A stretch of 64,000 nucleotides of DNA from Alkalibacillus salilacus (lineage in GTDB: Bacteria > Bacillota > Bacilli > Bacillales > Alkalibacillaceae): assembly GCF_030812915.1 (NCBI RefSeq), contig NZ_JAUSTQ010000009.1, forward strand, positions 43,999-107,998. The letters are read 5' to 3'. The stretch's first letter is position 1. Every line of letters begins with the position of its first letter. The notes below the pieces were generated by a model. That model was not told the origin of the DNA. It was given only the letters and a program-made list of their open reading frames with translations, and made no database searches. Of the stretch, positions 55,956 to 64,000 are shown piece after piece. The position numbers and the translations under genes are program-made.

Positions 55956-55977
55956 TTAATAATTAAGATCAGTTACT

Positions 55978-56024
55978 ATACTCCTGATTAAGTAGTGAAT
56001 ACTCTACTTAATCAGGAGTATTTT
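55978..56024 (+). terminator. Terminator after the M42 peptidase
   Basis: ATACTCCTGATTAAGTAG and its exact reverse complement form an 18-bp stem with an 8-nt loop, then a short T tract. Confidence 0.88.
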
Positions 56025-56056
56025 ATATGGAATTCTTAAAACATTTTCACACTTTA

Positions 56057-56086
56057 TTGACACATTTATGTTCCTCCTTATATAAT
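56057..56086 (+). promoter_or_regulatory. Promoter of the ABC importer operon
   Basis: Perfect TTGACA (56057-56062) and TATAAT (56081-56086) with an 18-bp spacer. No riboswitch was recognised in the about 55-nt leader. Confidence 0.82.
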
Positions 56087-56147
56087 ATATTATTGTAAGC
56101 TAAATTCCGATTAAGTTTATAGGGATTATAAGAAATAGGTGATAAAT

Positions 56148-56936
56148 GTGTTTTTAGAGCTTAAGGATGTTGCAAAGACATTCACAGGAGAAAAACAAGG
56201 AGCATTTGAAGTATTTTCTGATATTGACCTATCTATTGAAGAAAATCAGTTTGTTTCGATATTAGGTCCTTCTGGTTGTGGGAAGTCAACATTATTGGCT
56301 ATGGTTGCTGGCCTGGAAAGTTTGACAGAAGGCGAGATGAAATTAGAGGGAGAACAGGTTAATTCACCTGGTCCTGACCGGGGCATGGTTTTCCAAGAGC
56401 CTTCCTTATTTCCATGGTTGAATGTTCAAGAAAACGTGACTTTTCCTTTGAAACATATGTATTCCAAGGCTGAGGCTCAGAAGAGAGCAAATGATTTTTT
56501 GAAAATGGTTCATCTAAGTCGTTTTAAGGAGCATTATACTTATGAATTGTCTGGCGGCATGCAACAGCGTGTTGCTATTGCTCGGGCTTTAGCAATGGAT
56601 CCTAAGGTGTTATTAATGGATGAACCATTTGGCGCATTAGACGAACAAACGCGTCATATTTTACATGATGAACTAATGACCATATGGCGTGAGACTCAGA
56701 AAACTATTCTCTTCGTAACTCATAGCATTCAGGAAGCTGTGAAATTGTCTGATCGTGTGGTTGTCATGGGTACACGTCCTGGAAAAATTATTGCGGATTA
56801 TTCTATCGATATTCCGAGACCAAGACATCGAGATCATCCAGACGTGATTCAATATGAAAAACAAATCATGAGTCTGCTTGAGGTTGAAATCAATAAAGTA
56901 TTAAAGGAAGAGTTAAACTATGAAAATCGCGATTAA
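56148..56936 (+). CDS. ABC importer ATPase (NitT/TauT family)
   Basis: A 262-residue ATPase with Walker A GPSGCGKSTLL (about 41-51), Q-loop FQEPSLFPW, signature LSGGMQQR and Walker B LLMDEPFGALDEQTR. The pattern is typical of SsuB/TauB/ThiZ-type importers for sulfonates, nitrate or thiamine precursors. GTG 56148 follows AGGTGAT. The last 17 bases overlap the permease gene, giving a coupled three-gene operon. Confidence 0.92.
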   Translation: MFLELKDVAKTFTGEKQGAFEVFSDIDLSIEENQFVSILGPSGCGKSTLLAMVAGLESLTEGEMKLEGEQVNSPGPDRGMVFQEPSLFPWLNVQENVTFPLKHMYSKAEAQKRANDFLKMVHLSRFKEHYTYELSGGMQQRVAIARALAMDPKVLLMDEPFGALDEQTRHILHDELMTIWRETQKTILFVTHSIQEAVKLSDRVVVMGTRPGKIIADYSIDIPRPRHRDHPDVIQYEKQIMSLLEVEINKVLKEELNYENRD

Positions 56937-57678
56937 ACGTTTATTATTCATCATTGTCATTTTAGGTCTTTGGGAAGGGATTCACTTAGCGAATTTTTAT
57001 CCAGATTATATCGTTCCTTCGCCAATCACAGTATTTGATACTTTAATAAATGGGTTTATACAAGGTGACTTATTAACAGCCCTAGGCGCTAGTTTTAAAC
57101 ATTTAATCATCGGTTTATCTTTATCCATATTAATTGGAACATTGCTAGGCGTGATTCTAGGAAAGTCGAAGCAAGCTGATGAGACGGCTGGCATGTATTT
57201 AATTGCTCTTCAAAGTATCCCGAGTATTGTGTGGGTTCCTCTAGCCATCCTATTATTCGGATTTGGTGAGCTTGCTGTTATTTTCGTTGTCGTTGTTGGC
57301 GGAACATTTGTCATGGCACTTAATGTTCGTTCAGCGATTCATAGTGTTCCACCTCAATTCTTACGAGCAGCTAGAACAATGGATGCCCGAGGGTTTGAAC
57401 TTTTTTACCGTGTTGAGATTCCAGCTAGTATTCCTTATTTCATCCAAGGTGTTCGTCTTGCGTGGGCTTTTAGTTGGCGTGCTCTAATGGCGGGGGAATT
57501 TTTGAGTAATGGTCCAGGACTGGGTTACTCACTCAGTTTCGCCCAAGACTACGCACGTATGGATCAAGTCATAGGAATTATCATTATTATTGGGGTCATT
57601 GGTGCTGTCGTAGACCAGCTAGTCTTTTCAAAATTAGAACGAAATGTGATGAAACGATGGGGTTTATTAAATTCATAA
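56920..57678 (+). CDS. ABC importer permease (NitT/TauT family)
   Basis: A 252-residue permease with about six transmembrane helices and the family EAA-like loop AARTMDARGFELFYRVEIPAS, cited in part, where it contacts the ATPase. The N-terminus is a hydrophobic helix (about 6-24). It forms the channel of the same importer as its overlapping ATPase and downstream binding protein. Substrate not determinable from the permease. Confidence 0.92.
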   Translation: MKIAIKRLLFIIVILGLWEGIHLANFYPDYIVPSPITVFDTLINGFIQGDLLTALGASFKHLIIGLSLSILIGTLLGVILGKSKQADETAGMYLIALQSIPSIVWVPLAILLFGFGELAVIFVVVVGGTFVMALNVRSAIHSVPPQFLRAARTMDARGFELFYRVEIPASIPYFIQGVRLAWAFSWRALMAGEFLSNGPGLGYSLSFAQDYARMDQVIGIIIIIGVIGAVVDQLVFSKLERNVMKRWGLLNS

Positions 57679-57695
57679 GAAAGGTTGATCGAAGT

Positions 57696-58688
57696 ATGAA
57701 AAAATTTGTGTTGTTTTCAGTCATTTTAATAGTAGGGGCCTTATTAACAGCATGTGGTAGTTCTTCTGCAGAAGGCAGTGAGTCAGAAGAAATTACAATT
57801 GGGTATTTCCCAAATATTAACCATGTAGCTGGAATGGTTGCCGAAGAACAAGAGTTATATTCAGAAACATTGCCTGATGGTACTGAAGTTAATTATCAAT
57901 ATTTTCCTGATGGATCGGCGTTTATGACTGCAGTTGAAACGGGAGAAATTGAAGGTGGTTTAGTCGGACCAGGTCCAGCAATGAATCACTTCGCAAGTGG
58001 CGCTGACATCAATATTGTCGGAGCGGGTTCTAAAGGTGGTACGGTTATTATGGCCAGAAATGATGCAGGTATCGAATCACCTGAAGACCTAGCTGGGAAA
58101 TCATTTATCTCGCCGAGAGTTGGCTGTACACATGATGTCCAATTTGAAACGATGATGAAAGAAGAATACGGATTAACATCTGACCGTGTAGGTGGCGAAA
58201 TGAAACATGTAACGGGTAAACCTGCCACATATGCAAGTATGTTTGAAACAGGAAAAGTCGATGTCGGGACAGTACCTGAACCTTGGGCTTCCGTAATTGA
58301 AGAAGAAGGTACGGGTCAAGTGTTGGTTGATACACCTGAAGTAGCTTATGGTGAAACATTGCCAGCAGCAGTTTTCGTAACATCGCAAGATTTAGTCGAC
58401 AATGAGCCAGAAAAAGTTCAGAACATTGTTGATGCACACAAACAAGCAACTGAATTTATTCAAAATAATCCAGATGAAGCGAAATCAATTGCGATTAAGA
58501 AGATAAAAGATATTACGGATCAAGAATTATCCCGATCTGTAATCGATAACGCTTGGGAACGTATTGAATTCTCATACGAAGTTGACCAACAAGTATTACA
58601 AGATTTCATTGATTCATCTTATGACTTGGGCTTTTTAGATGAACAACAAGACCTAGAAGGTTTGGTTAATAAGGAATTTATTAATTAA
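57696..58688 (+). CDS. ABC importer substrate-binding lipoprotein
   Basis: A 330-residue SsuA/NMT1-type binding protein. The signal peptide ends in the lipobox LTAC, with C20 as the acylated cysteine. The mature protein opens with the family motif EEITIGYFPNINHVAGMVAE, cited up to 20 residues, and contains DVGTVPEPWASVI. An unusual buried-looking segment ISPRVGCTHDVQFE around 134-147 has a cysteine and histidine near the predicted ligand cleft. The ligand is unknown: aliphatic sulfonate or a pyrimidine precursor are guesses. ATG 57696 follows AAAGGTTGAT; the longer frame starts inside the permease gene. Confidence 0.9.
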   Translation: MKKFVLFSVILIVGALLTACGSSSAEGSESEEITIGYFPNINHVAGMVAEEQELYSETLPDGTEVNYQYFPDGSAFMTAVETGEIEGGLVGPGPAMNHFASGADINIVGAGSKGGTVIMARNDAGIESPEDLAGKSFISPRVGCTHDVQFETMMKEEYGLTSDRVGGEMKHVTGKPATYASMFETGKVDVGTVPEPWASVIEEEGTGQVLVDTPEVAYGETLPAAVFVTSQDLVDNEPEKVQNIVDAHKQATEFIQNNPDEAKSIAIKKIKDITDQELSRSVIDNAWERIEFSYEVDQQVLQDFIDSSYDLGFLDEQQDLEGLVNKEFIN

Positions 58689-58693
58689 GAAGT

Positions 58694-58949
58694 TTGCTAA
58701 AAGAAGTTGTTGAAATTGTGATCCGCTTTCGGTGGACGCTTTCCGCGGGCACGGCTCGAGCCTCCTCGGCAACTGAAGGAACTTCGGCTAAATGCCGGAC
58801 GTCCTGTCCGAACGCCGAAGTGACCCACATCCTGTGGCCCTCTGGGGGTCTCGAGACTCGTGCTATTCCCGCAGGAGTCGCCACCTTCGCTCCTCACAAT
58901 TCAACAACTAACTGCTCAATCAATTAAACATAATTAGACTTAATTAACA
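58694..58949 (-). repeat. Foldback repeat, long form (copy E, reverse orientation)
   Basis: The core at 58706-58908 reads in the opposite direction to the other four. On the minus strand it matches copy C through the same long centre (GAGGGCCACAGGATGTGGGT and the CCGGACGTCCTGTCCG-like arm). Outer ends are TGCTAAAA at the left and TTAACA at the right. It lies between two convergent genes, next to the sspI terminator. Confidence 0.9.
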
Positions 58950-58988
58950 AAAATTCCCCGATTACTATTTTGTGATCGGGGAATTTTT
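58949..58988. terminator. Terminator between repeat E and sspI
   Basis: AAAAATTCCCCGAT pairs exactly with ATCGGGGAATTTTT. The symmetry supplies T tracts in both directions; it should end sspI transcription. Confidence 0.9.
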
Positions 58989-59001
58989 ATAATGACAGTT
59001 C

Positions 59002-59214
59002 TTATAATTTTCCTGCTTCTTGTTCTAATGTTTGTAACATGGTTTCTTTTTCGTCTTCAGAAGCTTGTTGCCAATACATTTCAAATAACACGCCTAAACC
59101 AGGCAACATCTTTTCTTCACCACTATCAACCGCTTCTGCAATTGTAGCTTCCAGTTGATCCTCGTTGTGTCCGGCGATATTATTTTTAATAGCTTGTCGT
59201 AAATTTAAATCCAT
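59002..59214 (-). CDS. sspI: Small acid-soluble spore protein SspI
   Basis: A 70-residue protein starting [13 protein letters not shown] with the conserved [18 protein letters not shown] segment, the SspI signature. It is a minor spore protein expressed in the forespore in B. subtilis; its role is unknown. The ATG at 59212-59214 follows GAGGTGG; a GTG nine bases upstream falls in the Shine-Dalgarno and was rejected. As in Bacillus, it is next to the RNA methyltransferase upstream of pheST, here divergent from it. Confidence 0.95.
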   Translation of the reverse strand: MDLNLRQAIKNNIAGHNEDQLEATIAEAVDSGEEKMLPGLGVLFEMYWQQASEDEKETMLQTLEQEAGKL

Positions 59215-59312
59215 TCTAACCACCTCATCGCAATGTAATCTAATGGTAGTTTAACCAATGACTTTATAATTATGTATGATAAAATAGAAACTATAAGGAG
59301 CGTTCATGAATC

Positions 59313-60065
59313 ATGATTGAATCAAAGCAAAATCACCGTGTTAAACGATGGAAAAAACTACATAAACGAAAATATCGTGACCAAGAAGGGCAAGCCCTTG
59401 TAGAAGGATGGCATTCAGTAGAAGAAGTCCTTAAAAGTGATTGGCATGTAAATGAATTGATTATTAAAGAATCGATCGAATTGCCACAAATATGGAAAAC
59501 CTATGAACATGTTGTCGTAACTGAAGACGTATTTAGTGAATTATCCCAAACAGAAACAAATCAAGGGATTATTGCTGTGGTTGAACAGCCCCAAGAACAA
59601 TCCATACCAACTGCACCACGAAAAATTCTTTGTTTAGACGGCATTCAAGATCCAGGGAATCTTGGGACCATCATTCGTAGTGGTTTAGCATTTGAAATTG
59701 ACCTGATTGTTTTAGGTGAAGGTACAGTTGATGTATTTAATCACAAAGTTATACGAGCGACACAAGGTGCCTTATTTCATATGCCTGTTATCCGTGATGA
59801 GATTTTGAACTGGATTGATTATAGCAAGCAACACCAAATTCCTGTTTATGCCACAGCATTAGACCAGCAAGCCCTGCCTTTACATGATGTAAAAGGTGGC
59901 AATTCATATACGGTCATCATGGGAAATGAAGGGAATGGCGTTCGCCCAGAATTAATTCAACAAGCTGATTATTCGCTTTATATTCCAATAGCATCACAAA
60001 GTGAATCGCTAAATGTGGCTATCGCTTCTAGTATTGTTTTATATCACTTTCAACAATTGACTTGA
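59313..60065 (+). CDS. ysgA: TrmH/SpoU-family RNA 2'-O-methyltransferase (YsgA)
   Basis: A 250-residue protein with an N-terminal RNA-binding region (about 1-95) and a C-terminal SPOUT knot. The three SpoU motifs can be seen: GIQDPGNLGTIIRSGLAF (about 107-124), VIMGNEGNGVRPEL and YIPIASQSESLNVAIA. It should methylate a ribose 2'-OH of rRNA or tRNA using SAM; the exact nucleotide is not predictable. It has AAGGAGCG upstream and directly precedes the pheST leader, as in B. subtilis. Confidence 0.92.
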   Translation: MIESKQNHRVKRWKKLHKRKYRDQEGQALVEGWHSVEEVLKSDWHVNELIIKESIELPQIWKTYEHVVVTEDVFSELSQTETNQGIIAVVEQPQEQSIPTAPRKILCLDGIQDPGNLGTIIRSGLAFEIDLIVLGEGTVDVFNHKVIRATQGALFHMPVIRDEILNWIDYSKQHQIPVYATALDQQALPLHDVKGGNSYTVIMGNEGNGVRPELIQQADYSLYIPIASQSESLNVAIASSIVLYHFQQLT

Positions 60066-60090
60066 AAAATAAATAAAAATTAATTATAAT
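60062..60090 (+). promoter_or_regulatory. Promoter of the pheST leader
   Basis: TTGAAA (60062-60067), 17-bp spacer, TATAAT (60085-60090), overlapping the stop codon of ysgA. Confidence 0.75.
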
Positions 60091-60096
60091 AATTCG

Positions 60097-60370
60097 TTAG
60101 AAGTAAATGAATAAAAGCAATGAATGAGTTAAGTAATTCACCGAAGAATACGTTTGTTAGGGACGGGAGTCAAAGACTGGAAGCTTCCGATACGTACGGT
60201 GTAATGAATTTCACTCAGGAGCTGGTGCTTGGACCTTACATTATGTAAGTAATAGTAACCCGGGAGGACAACTCTCGTTAACTTAATGAAGTGGGTATAC
60301 ATAAGTATATCAATTAGGGTGGTAACACGGTTTATAACACGTCCCTTCGTCGAGAAGGGGCGTTTTTTTA
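60097..60370 (+). ncRNA. T-box leader controlling pheST
   Basis: The T-box sequence AGGGTGGTAACACGG is at 60316-60330 and a terminator follows. The likely specifier codon TTC (Phe, 60210-60212) lies in GAATTTCACTCAGG and is followed by A, as T-box specifiers usually are. Uncharged tRNA-Phe should permit read-through into pheS and pheT. This accounts for the whole interval before pheS. Confidence 0.92.
60339..60369 (+). terminator. Terminator of the pheST T-box
   Basis: ACGTCCCTTC pairs with GAAGGGGCGT (one G-U pair), followed by a run of T residues. Confidence 0.9.
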
Positions 60371-60411
60371 TTGTCATTAAACTGACTGAGTTAAATAAGG
60401 AGGCGTTAATC

Positions 60412-61446
60412 GTGAAAGAACGTTTGCAATCGATCAAGGAAGAAGCATTGCAACAAATAGAAGATGTAAAAGATTCAAAAACGCTACAAGATCTACGCGT
60501 TAAGTACTTAGGTAAAAAAGGCCAAATCACTGAAGTATTGAAAGGCATGGGCAAACTATCCAATGAAGAAAGGCCTGTTATTGGTCAATTAGCTAATGAG
60601 ATTCGTGATGCTATTACTGAAGCTTTAGATACGAAACAAGAAACGCTTGAACAAGTAGCATTAGAACAGCAGCTTAAAGAAGAAACAGTTGATGTAACGT
60701 TGCCTGGTAAACCTGCTCAAGTAGGTGGTTCACATCTGCTTATGAATGTCATTCGTGATATTGAAGATTTATTTACAGGCATGGGGTATGAAGTGGCTGA
60801 AGGCCCAGAAGTCGAAACAGATTACTACAACTTTGAAGCTCTTAATTTACCAAAAGGCCACCCAGCGCGTGATATGCAAGATTCATTTTATATTACTGAA
60901 GAATTGCTGATGCGTACCCATACATCTCCAGTACAAGCGAGAACCATGAATAAACATGAAGGCCGTGGTCCAGTCAAAATCATTTGCCCTGGGAAGGTCT
61001 ACCGTCGTGATACAGATGATGCCACACACTCTCATCAATTTACACAAATTGAAGGGCTTTATGTGGATGAGAATATCCGCATGAGTGATTTAAAAGGAAC
61101 CCTTAATACTTTAGCAAAACATTTATTCGGAGAAGATCGCCATATCCGTCTGAGACCAAGTTATTTTCCATTCACAGAGCCATCAGTAGAGATGGATATT
61201 TCGTGTAAAATGTGTAACGGACATGGTTGTTCTGTATGTAAACATACAGGTTGGATTGAAATGTTAGGTGCCGGCTTAGTTCATCCAAATGTTTTAGAGA
61301 TGGCTGGATTCGATTCAGAAAAATATTCTGGCTTTGCTTTTGGTATGGGACCAGAGCGAATTGCCATGTTAAAACATGGCATTGAAGATATCCGTCATTT
61401 CTACACGAATGACGTCCGCTTTTTAAAGCAATTCCATCAGGTATAA
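60412..61446 (+). CDS. pheS: Phenylalanyl-tRNA synthetase alpha subunit
   Basis: A 344-residue subunit, equal to the B. subtilis length. The N-terminal coiled coil (about 1-85) contacts tRNA; the class II core has motif 2 ([12 protein letters not shown], then [19 protein letters not shown]) and motif 3 ([18 protein letters not shown]). GTG 60412 follows AAGGAGG at eight bases; a longer frame through the leader was rejected. It pairs with PheT in the alpha2-beta2 enzyme. Confidence 0.98.
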   Translation: MKERLQSIKEEALQQIEDVKDSKTLQDLRVKYLGKKGQITEVLKGMGKLSNEERPVIGQLANEIRDAITEALDTKQETLEQVALEQQLKEETVDVTLPGKPAQVGGSHLLMNVIRDIEDLFTGMGYEVAEGPEVETDYYNFEALNLPKGHPARDMQDSFYITEELLMRTHTSPVQARTMNKHEGRGPVKIICPGKVYRRDTDDATHSHQFTQIEGLYVDENIRMSDLKGTLNTLAKHLFGEDRHIRLRPSYFPFTEPSVEMDISCKMCNGHGCSVCKHTGWIEMLGAGLVHPNVLEMAGFDSEKYSGFAFGMGPERIAMLKHGIEDIRHFYTNDVRFLKQFHQV

Positions 61447-61462
61447 GAGGAGGAATGAATTG

Positions 61463-63892
61463 ATGTTAGTTTCAACAAATTGGTTAAAACAGTATGTCGA
61501 TATAGATCATGTTTCAACAGAACAATTAGCTGAAGATATTACGAAAACAGGTGTAGAAGTGGAACAAGTCTTTGAACCTACATTGGTGAGTGATGACTTG
61601 GTCGTTGGTTACGTTACCGCATGTGATCAACATCCTAACGCTGACAAATTAAATCTTTGCCAAGTCGATGTTGGTAATGGTGAGATTGCACAGATTGTTT
61701 GTGGGGCAGACAATGTCGCAAGTGGACAACATGTAGTCGTAGCAAAACCAGGTGCTGTCTTACCTGGTGGCTTTAAGATTAAGAAAACTAAACTGCGCGG
61801 TGAATCATCAGAAGGGATGATTTGTTCATTACAAGAATTAGGGATTGATGAGAAATATATCGCTGATGATTATAAAGAAGGGATTTATGTCTTTAATGAA
61901 AGTGTCGAAGCAGGCCAATTAGCGGCTCCACTTCTTAATTTGGATGATGCGATTATAGAGTTTGATGTGACTCCAAACCGTTCAGATTGTCTCAGTATAT
62001 TAGGGATGGCTTACGAAGTTGCAGCTATGTATGATCATGAAATTGAACTACCAAATAGTGAAGTGGATCAAGCTCAAGAACAATCGAGTGATTATGTGGA
62101 TGTCACAATTGCGAATGAAGAGGCCAATCCATATTACGGCGCTTGGGTTATTAAAGACTTAACGGTTACAACGTCACCACTTTGGCTACAAAATCGTTTA
62201 ATTAGTGCTGGTATCCGTCCAATTAATAATGTTGTTGACGTCACGAACTTTATTTTACTTGAATACGGTCAACCGCTTCATGCGTTTGATTATGATCGTT
62301 TCGGTTCTAATCAAGTCTTAACGCGCCTGGCTTTAGAAGGTGAAACGATTCAAACACTAGACGGAGAAGAGCGGACATTATCAAGTCATCATCTCGTGAT
62401 CACAAACGGGGAAGAACCGCATGCCATTGCAGGTGTCATGGGTGGTGAAAAGTCTGAAGTACAAGATGACACAACAACGGTTTTACTTGAAGCGGCATAT
62501 TTTGATCCCCAAACGATTCGACAAAGTTCAAAAGATCACGGAATCCGTAGTGAAGCGAGTGTCCGTTACGAAAAAGGATTAGATATTACACGCGTGAAAG
62601 AAGCCGCAAGCCGTGCAGCACAACTGTTAGCCTCATTAGGTGGAGGCCAAGTTTTAGGTGATATTGTTGAAGCAGGCTCAACAAGCTGGACGCCTTATGT
62701 CATTTCCTTTACAAAAACTGAAATGGTCAAACGAATTGGTGCTGACATCTCCTTAGAAGAAATGACTCAAATTATTGAGAGATTGCAGTTTGATTATGAG
62801 GTGGATGGTGAAACGATTACAGTTACAGCACCTCCACGTCGTCACGACATTGTCATTAAAGAAGATATGTTAGAGGAAATTGCTCGACTATATGGCTACG
62901 ACAATATTCCGTTCACATTGCCAATTGGTGAAATGGATCAAGGTGGTTTAACGTCAAAACAGAAACAATTGCGAGCTGTTCATGATTATCTACAAGCAAG
63001 TGGTTTATATGAATCAGTCACGTACTCATTAACGACAGAAACGAAAGCTCAACACTTCATAAGTCCCGATGTACGTGAGTTAAACGTTTCACCTGTTAAA
63101 TTGGCGATGCCTATGAGTGATCTGCACAGTCATTTACGTTTGAGTGCTGTTCCTGAATTGTTATCGAGTTTACAGTATAATGTTGCTCGTAACCAATACA
63201 ATGTAGGTCTATATGAATTAGGATCTATTTACACTCAAACAGAAGGTGAAGGGACACAACCAAATGAAAGATTAAGATTAGCTGCTGCTGTAACTGGAGT
63301 GTGGAAAAATCACCCATGGCAAGGCGTTCAAAAATCAGTTGACTTCTTTGTTTTAAAAGGCATATTAGAAGGGTTATTCGATTATTTAGCAATTGACGGT
63401 ATAGAATTCAAACAAGGTGAGATCGATGACTTGCATCCTGGTCGTACTGCATTGATTGAATTGAACAAGACAGTGATTGGTTACGTTGGGCAAGTTCACC
63501 CAACTGTCCAAAAAGAACATGACTTGCAAGAAACGTATGTTTTTGATGTGAATTTAGATGCCTTATTAGATGTCACGAATACACAAGCTGGCTACAAGCC
63601 AATCACGAAATACCCAGCGATTGCACAGGACTTAGCATTTGTAGTCGATCAATCAACTCCTGCTGCAGAGCTTGCAGAAGCTATTAAGGAAAAAGGTCAA
63701 CCACATTTAGAGTCTGTGCGCGTTTTTGATGTTTACGAAGGTGAACACATGGAAACTGGTAAGAAATCAGTTGCATTCAACTTAATATTCCAGCATCAAG
63801 AAAGAACGTTGACAGACGAAGAAATAGACCAGGCACGAACTAATATTGTTGAGCACTTACAAGCAGAATACAATGCTATATTACGTGGATAA
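61463..63892 (+). CDS. pheT: Phenylalanyl-tRNA synthetase beta subunit
   Basis: An 809-residue subunit. In order: EMAP-like tRNA-binding domain (about 40-150), B3/B4 editing domain that removes mischarged Tyr (about 210-385), B5 domain (about 405-475, with APPRRHDIVIKEDMLEEIAR), inactive synthetase-like core, and the C-terminal anticodon-binding FDX-ACB domain (about 715-809). It begins 16 bp after pheS. ATG 61463 is favoured by GAGGAGGA at eight bases; TTG 61460 is just upstream. Confidence 0.98.
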   Translation: MLVSTNWLKQYVDIDHVSTEQLAEDITKTGVEVEQVFEPTLVSDDLVVGYVTACDQHPNADKLNLCQVDVGNGEIAQIVCGADNVASGQHVVVAKPGAVLPGGFKIKKTKLRGESSEGMICSLQELGIDEKYIADDYKEGIYVFNESVEAGQLAAPLLNLDDAIIEFDVTPNRSDCLSILGMAYEVAAMYDHEIELPNSEVDQAQEQSSDYVDVTIANEEANPYYGAWVIKDLTVTTSPLWLQNRLISAGIRPINNVVDVTNFILLEYGQPLHAFDYDRFGSNQVLTRLALEGETIQTLDGEERTLSSHHLVITNGEEPHAIAGVMGGEKSEVQDDTTTVLLEAAYFDPQTIRQSSKDHGIRSEASVRYEKGLDITRVKEAASRAAQLLASLGGGQVLGDIVEAGSTSWTPYVISFTKTEMVKRIGADISLEEMTQIIERLQFDYEVDGETITVTAPPRRHDIVIKEDMLEEIARLYGYDNIPFTLPIGEMDQGGLTSKQKQLRAVHDYLQASGLYESVTYSLTTETKAQHFISPDVRELNVSPVKLAMPMSDLHSHLRLSAVPELLSSLQYNVARNQYNVGLYELGSIYTQTEGEGTQPNERLRLAAAVTGVWKNHPWQGVQKSVDFFVLKGILEGLFDYLAIDGIEFKQGEIDDLHPGRTALIELNKTVIGYVGQVHPTVQKEHDLQETYVFDVNLDALLDVTNTQAGYKPITKYPAIAQDLAFVVDQSTPAAELAEAIKEKGQPHLESVRVFDVYEGEHMETGKKSVAFNLIFQHQERTLTDEEIDQARTNIVEHLQAEYNAILRG

Positions 63893-63986
63893 ATTTCAAC
63901 AATTTGATAGAGTCCATATAATTGTGTAAAAAGGGTCATTTTCCTCTCCACATGGTACAATGTTTTCAACCACAAAAACGATTACC

Positions 63987-63994
63987 AGGAGGAG
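63987..63994 (+). promoter_or_regulatory. Ribosome-binding site of the next gene
   Basis: AGGAGGAG lies six bases from the window end, with a -10-like TACAAT at 63956-63961. The following gene starts beyond the window. No other feature was seen in 63893-64000. Confidence 0.5.
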
Positions 63995-64000
63995 AGTATT

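Noticed and set aside
58105..58449. Overlapping frames antisense to the substrate-binding lipoprotein
   Set aside because: Codon pattern is a shadow of the plus-strand gene; no start signals.
60138..60563. 141-codon frame antisense to the pheST leader and pheS
   Set aside because: It crosses the T-box and the pheS start, and both are better explained on the plus strand.

Overview
The window looks like a chromosomal segment of an endospore-forming, low-GC Bacillaceae bacterium. Spore genes are present (alpha/beta-type SASP, SspI, YtfJ/GerW, YtrH, YtrI, YtaF, YtxC), as are RpsD and L20 leader RNAs, T-box leaders and a Bacillus-style division and replication set (EzrA, RefZ, DnaB, DnaI). Gene order follows the Bacillus subtilis block rpsD - refZ - ezrA - thiI - ... 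- dnaE - accDA - pfkA - pyk - citZ/icd/mdh - phoPR - polA - gapB - dnaBI - thrS - infC - pheST almost gene for gene, with local substitutions. A halotolerant Halobacillus/Oceanobacillus-like relative is plausible, but the species cannot be settled from the sequence alone.

Layout. 1-6.8 kb: 5' part of rpsD (minus strand) with leader and promoter, a GAF/fRMsr protein, RefZ, EzrA, a small membrane protein, cysteine desulfurase, ThiI and a spore SASP. 6.8-20.5 kb: amidohydrolase, YtfI/YtfJ, YtxK methyltransferase, an EcsC-family protein where ackA is usual, universal stress protein, an atypical SDR, alanine dehydrogenase, M24 peptidase, UPF0173 hydrolase, YtoI, YtpI, NrnA and the YtrI/YtrH spore membrane pair. 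20.6-35.4 kb: DnaE and central metabolism (malic enzyme, a FadR-type regulator, AccD/AccA, PfkA, Pyk, citrate synthase, isocitrate and malate dehydrogenases). 35.5-48.6 kb: PhoPR, PolA, MutM, YtaF, CoaE, GapB, NrdR, DnaB, DnaI, YtxC. 48.6-64 kb: T-box/thrS, an accessory patch, the L20-type infC-rpmI-rplT operon, membrane proteins, dUTPase, M42 peptidase, a NitT/TauT-type ABC importer, SspI, an rRNA methyltransferase and T-box/pheST.

The least ordinary material is between genes. Five copies of a GC-rich foldback repeat, in a short (about 146 bp core) and a long (about 203 bp core) form, sit at 6.8, 15.6, 42.8, 51.7 and 58.7 kb. A 732-bp segment bounded by a perfect 18-bp inverted repeat (50907-51638) carries a 64-residue two-helix membrane protein and, nested inside, a pair of 'taacgggc' motifs. 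Regulatory sites that can be read directly include a TGGTCTGACCA palindrome just upstream of malic enzyme (the same cluster encodes a FadR-type regulator), CcpN-like boxes before gapB, two T-boxes with readable specifiers (ACC for Thr, TTC for Phe) and an ATT-initiated infC. Among proteins, the SDR at 12342-13103 lacks both the catalytic Ser and Tyr.

Start sites were adjusted wherever a Shine-Dalgarno sequence and known family length pointed to an internal codon. No tRNA, rRNA gene, CRISPR array or intact transposase was seen.
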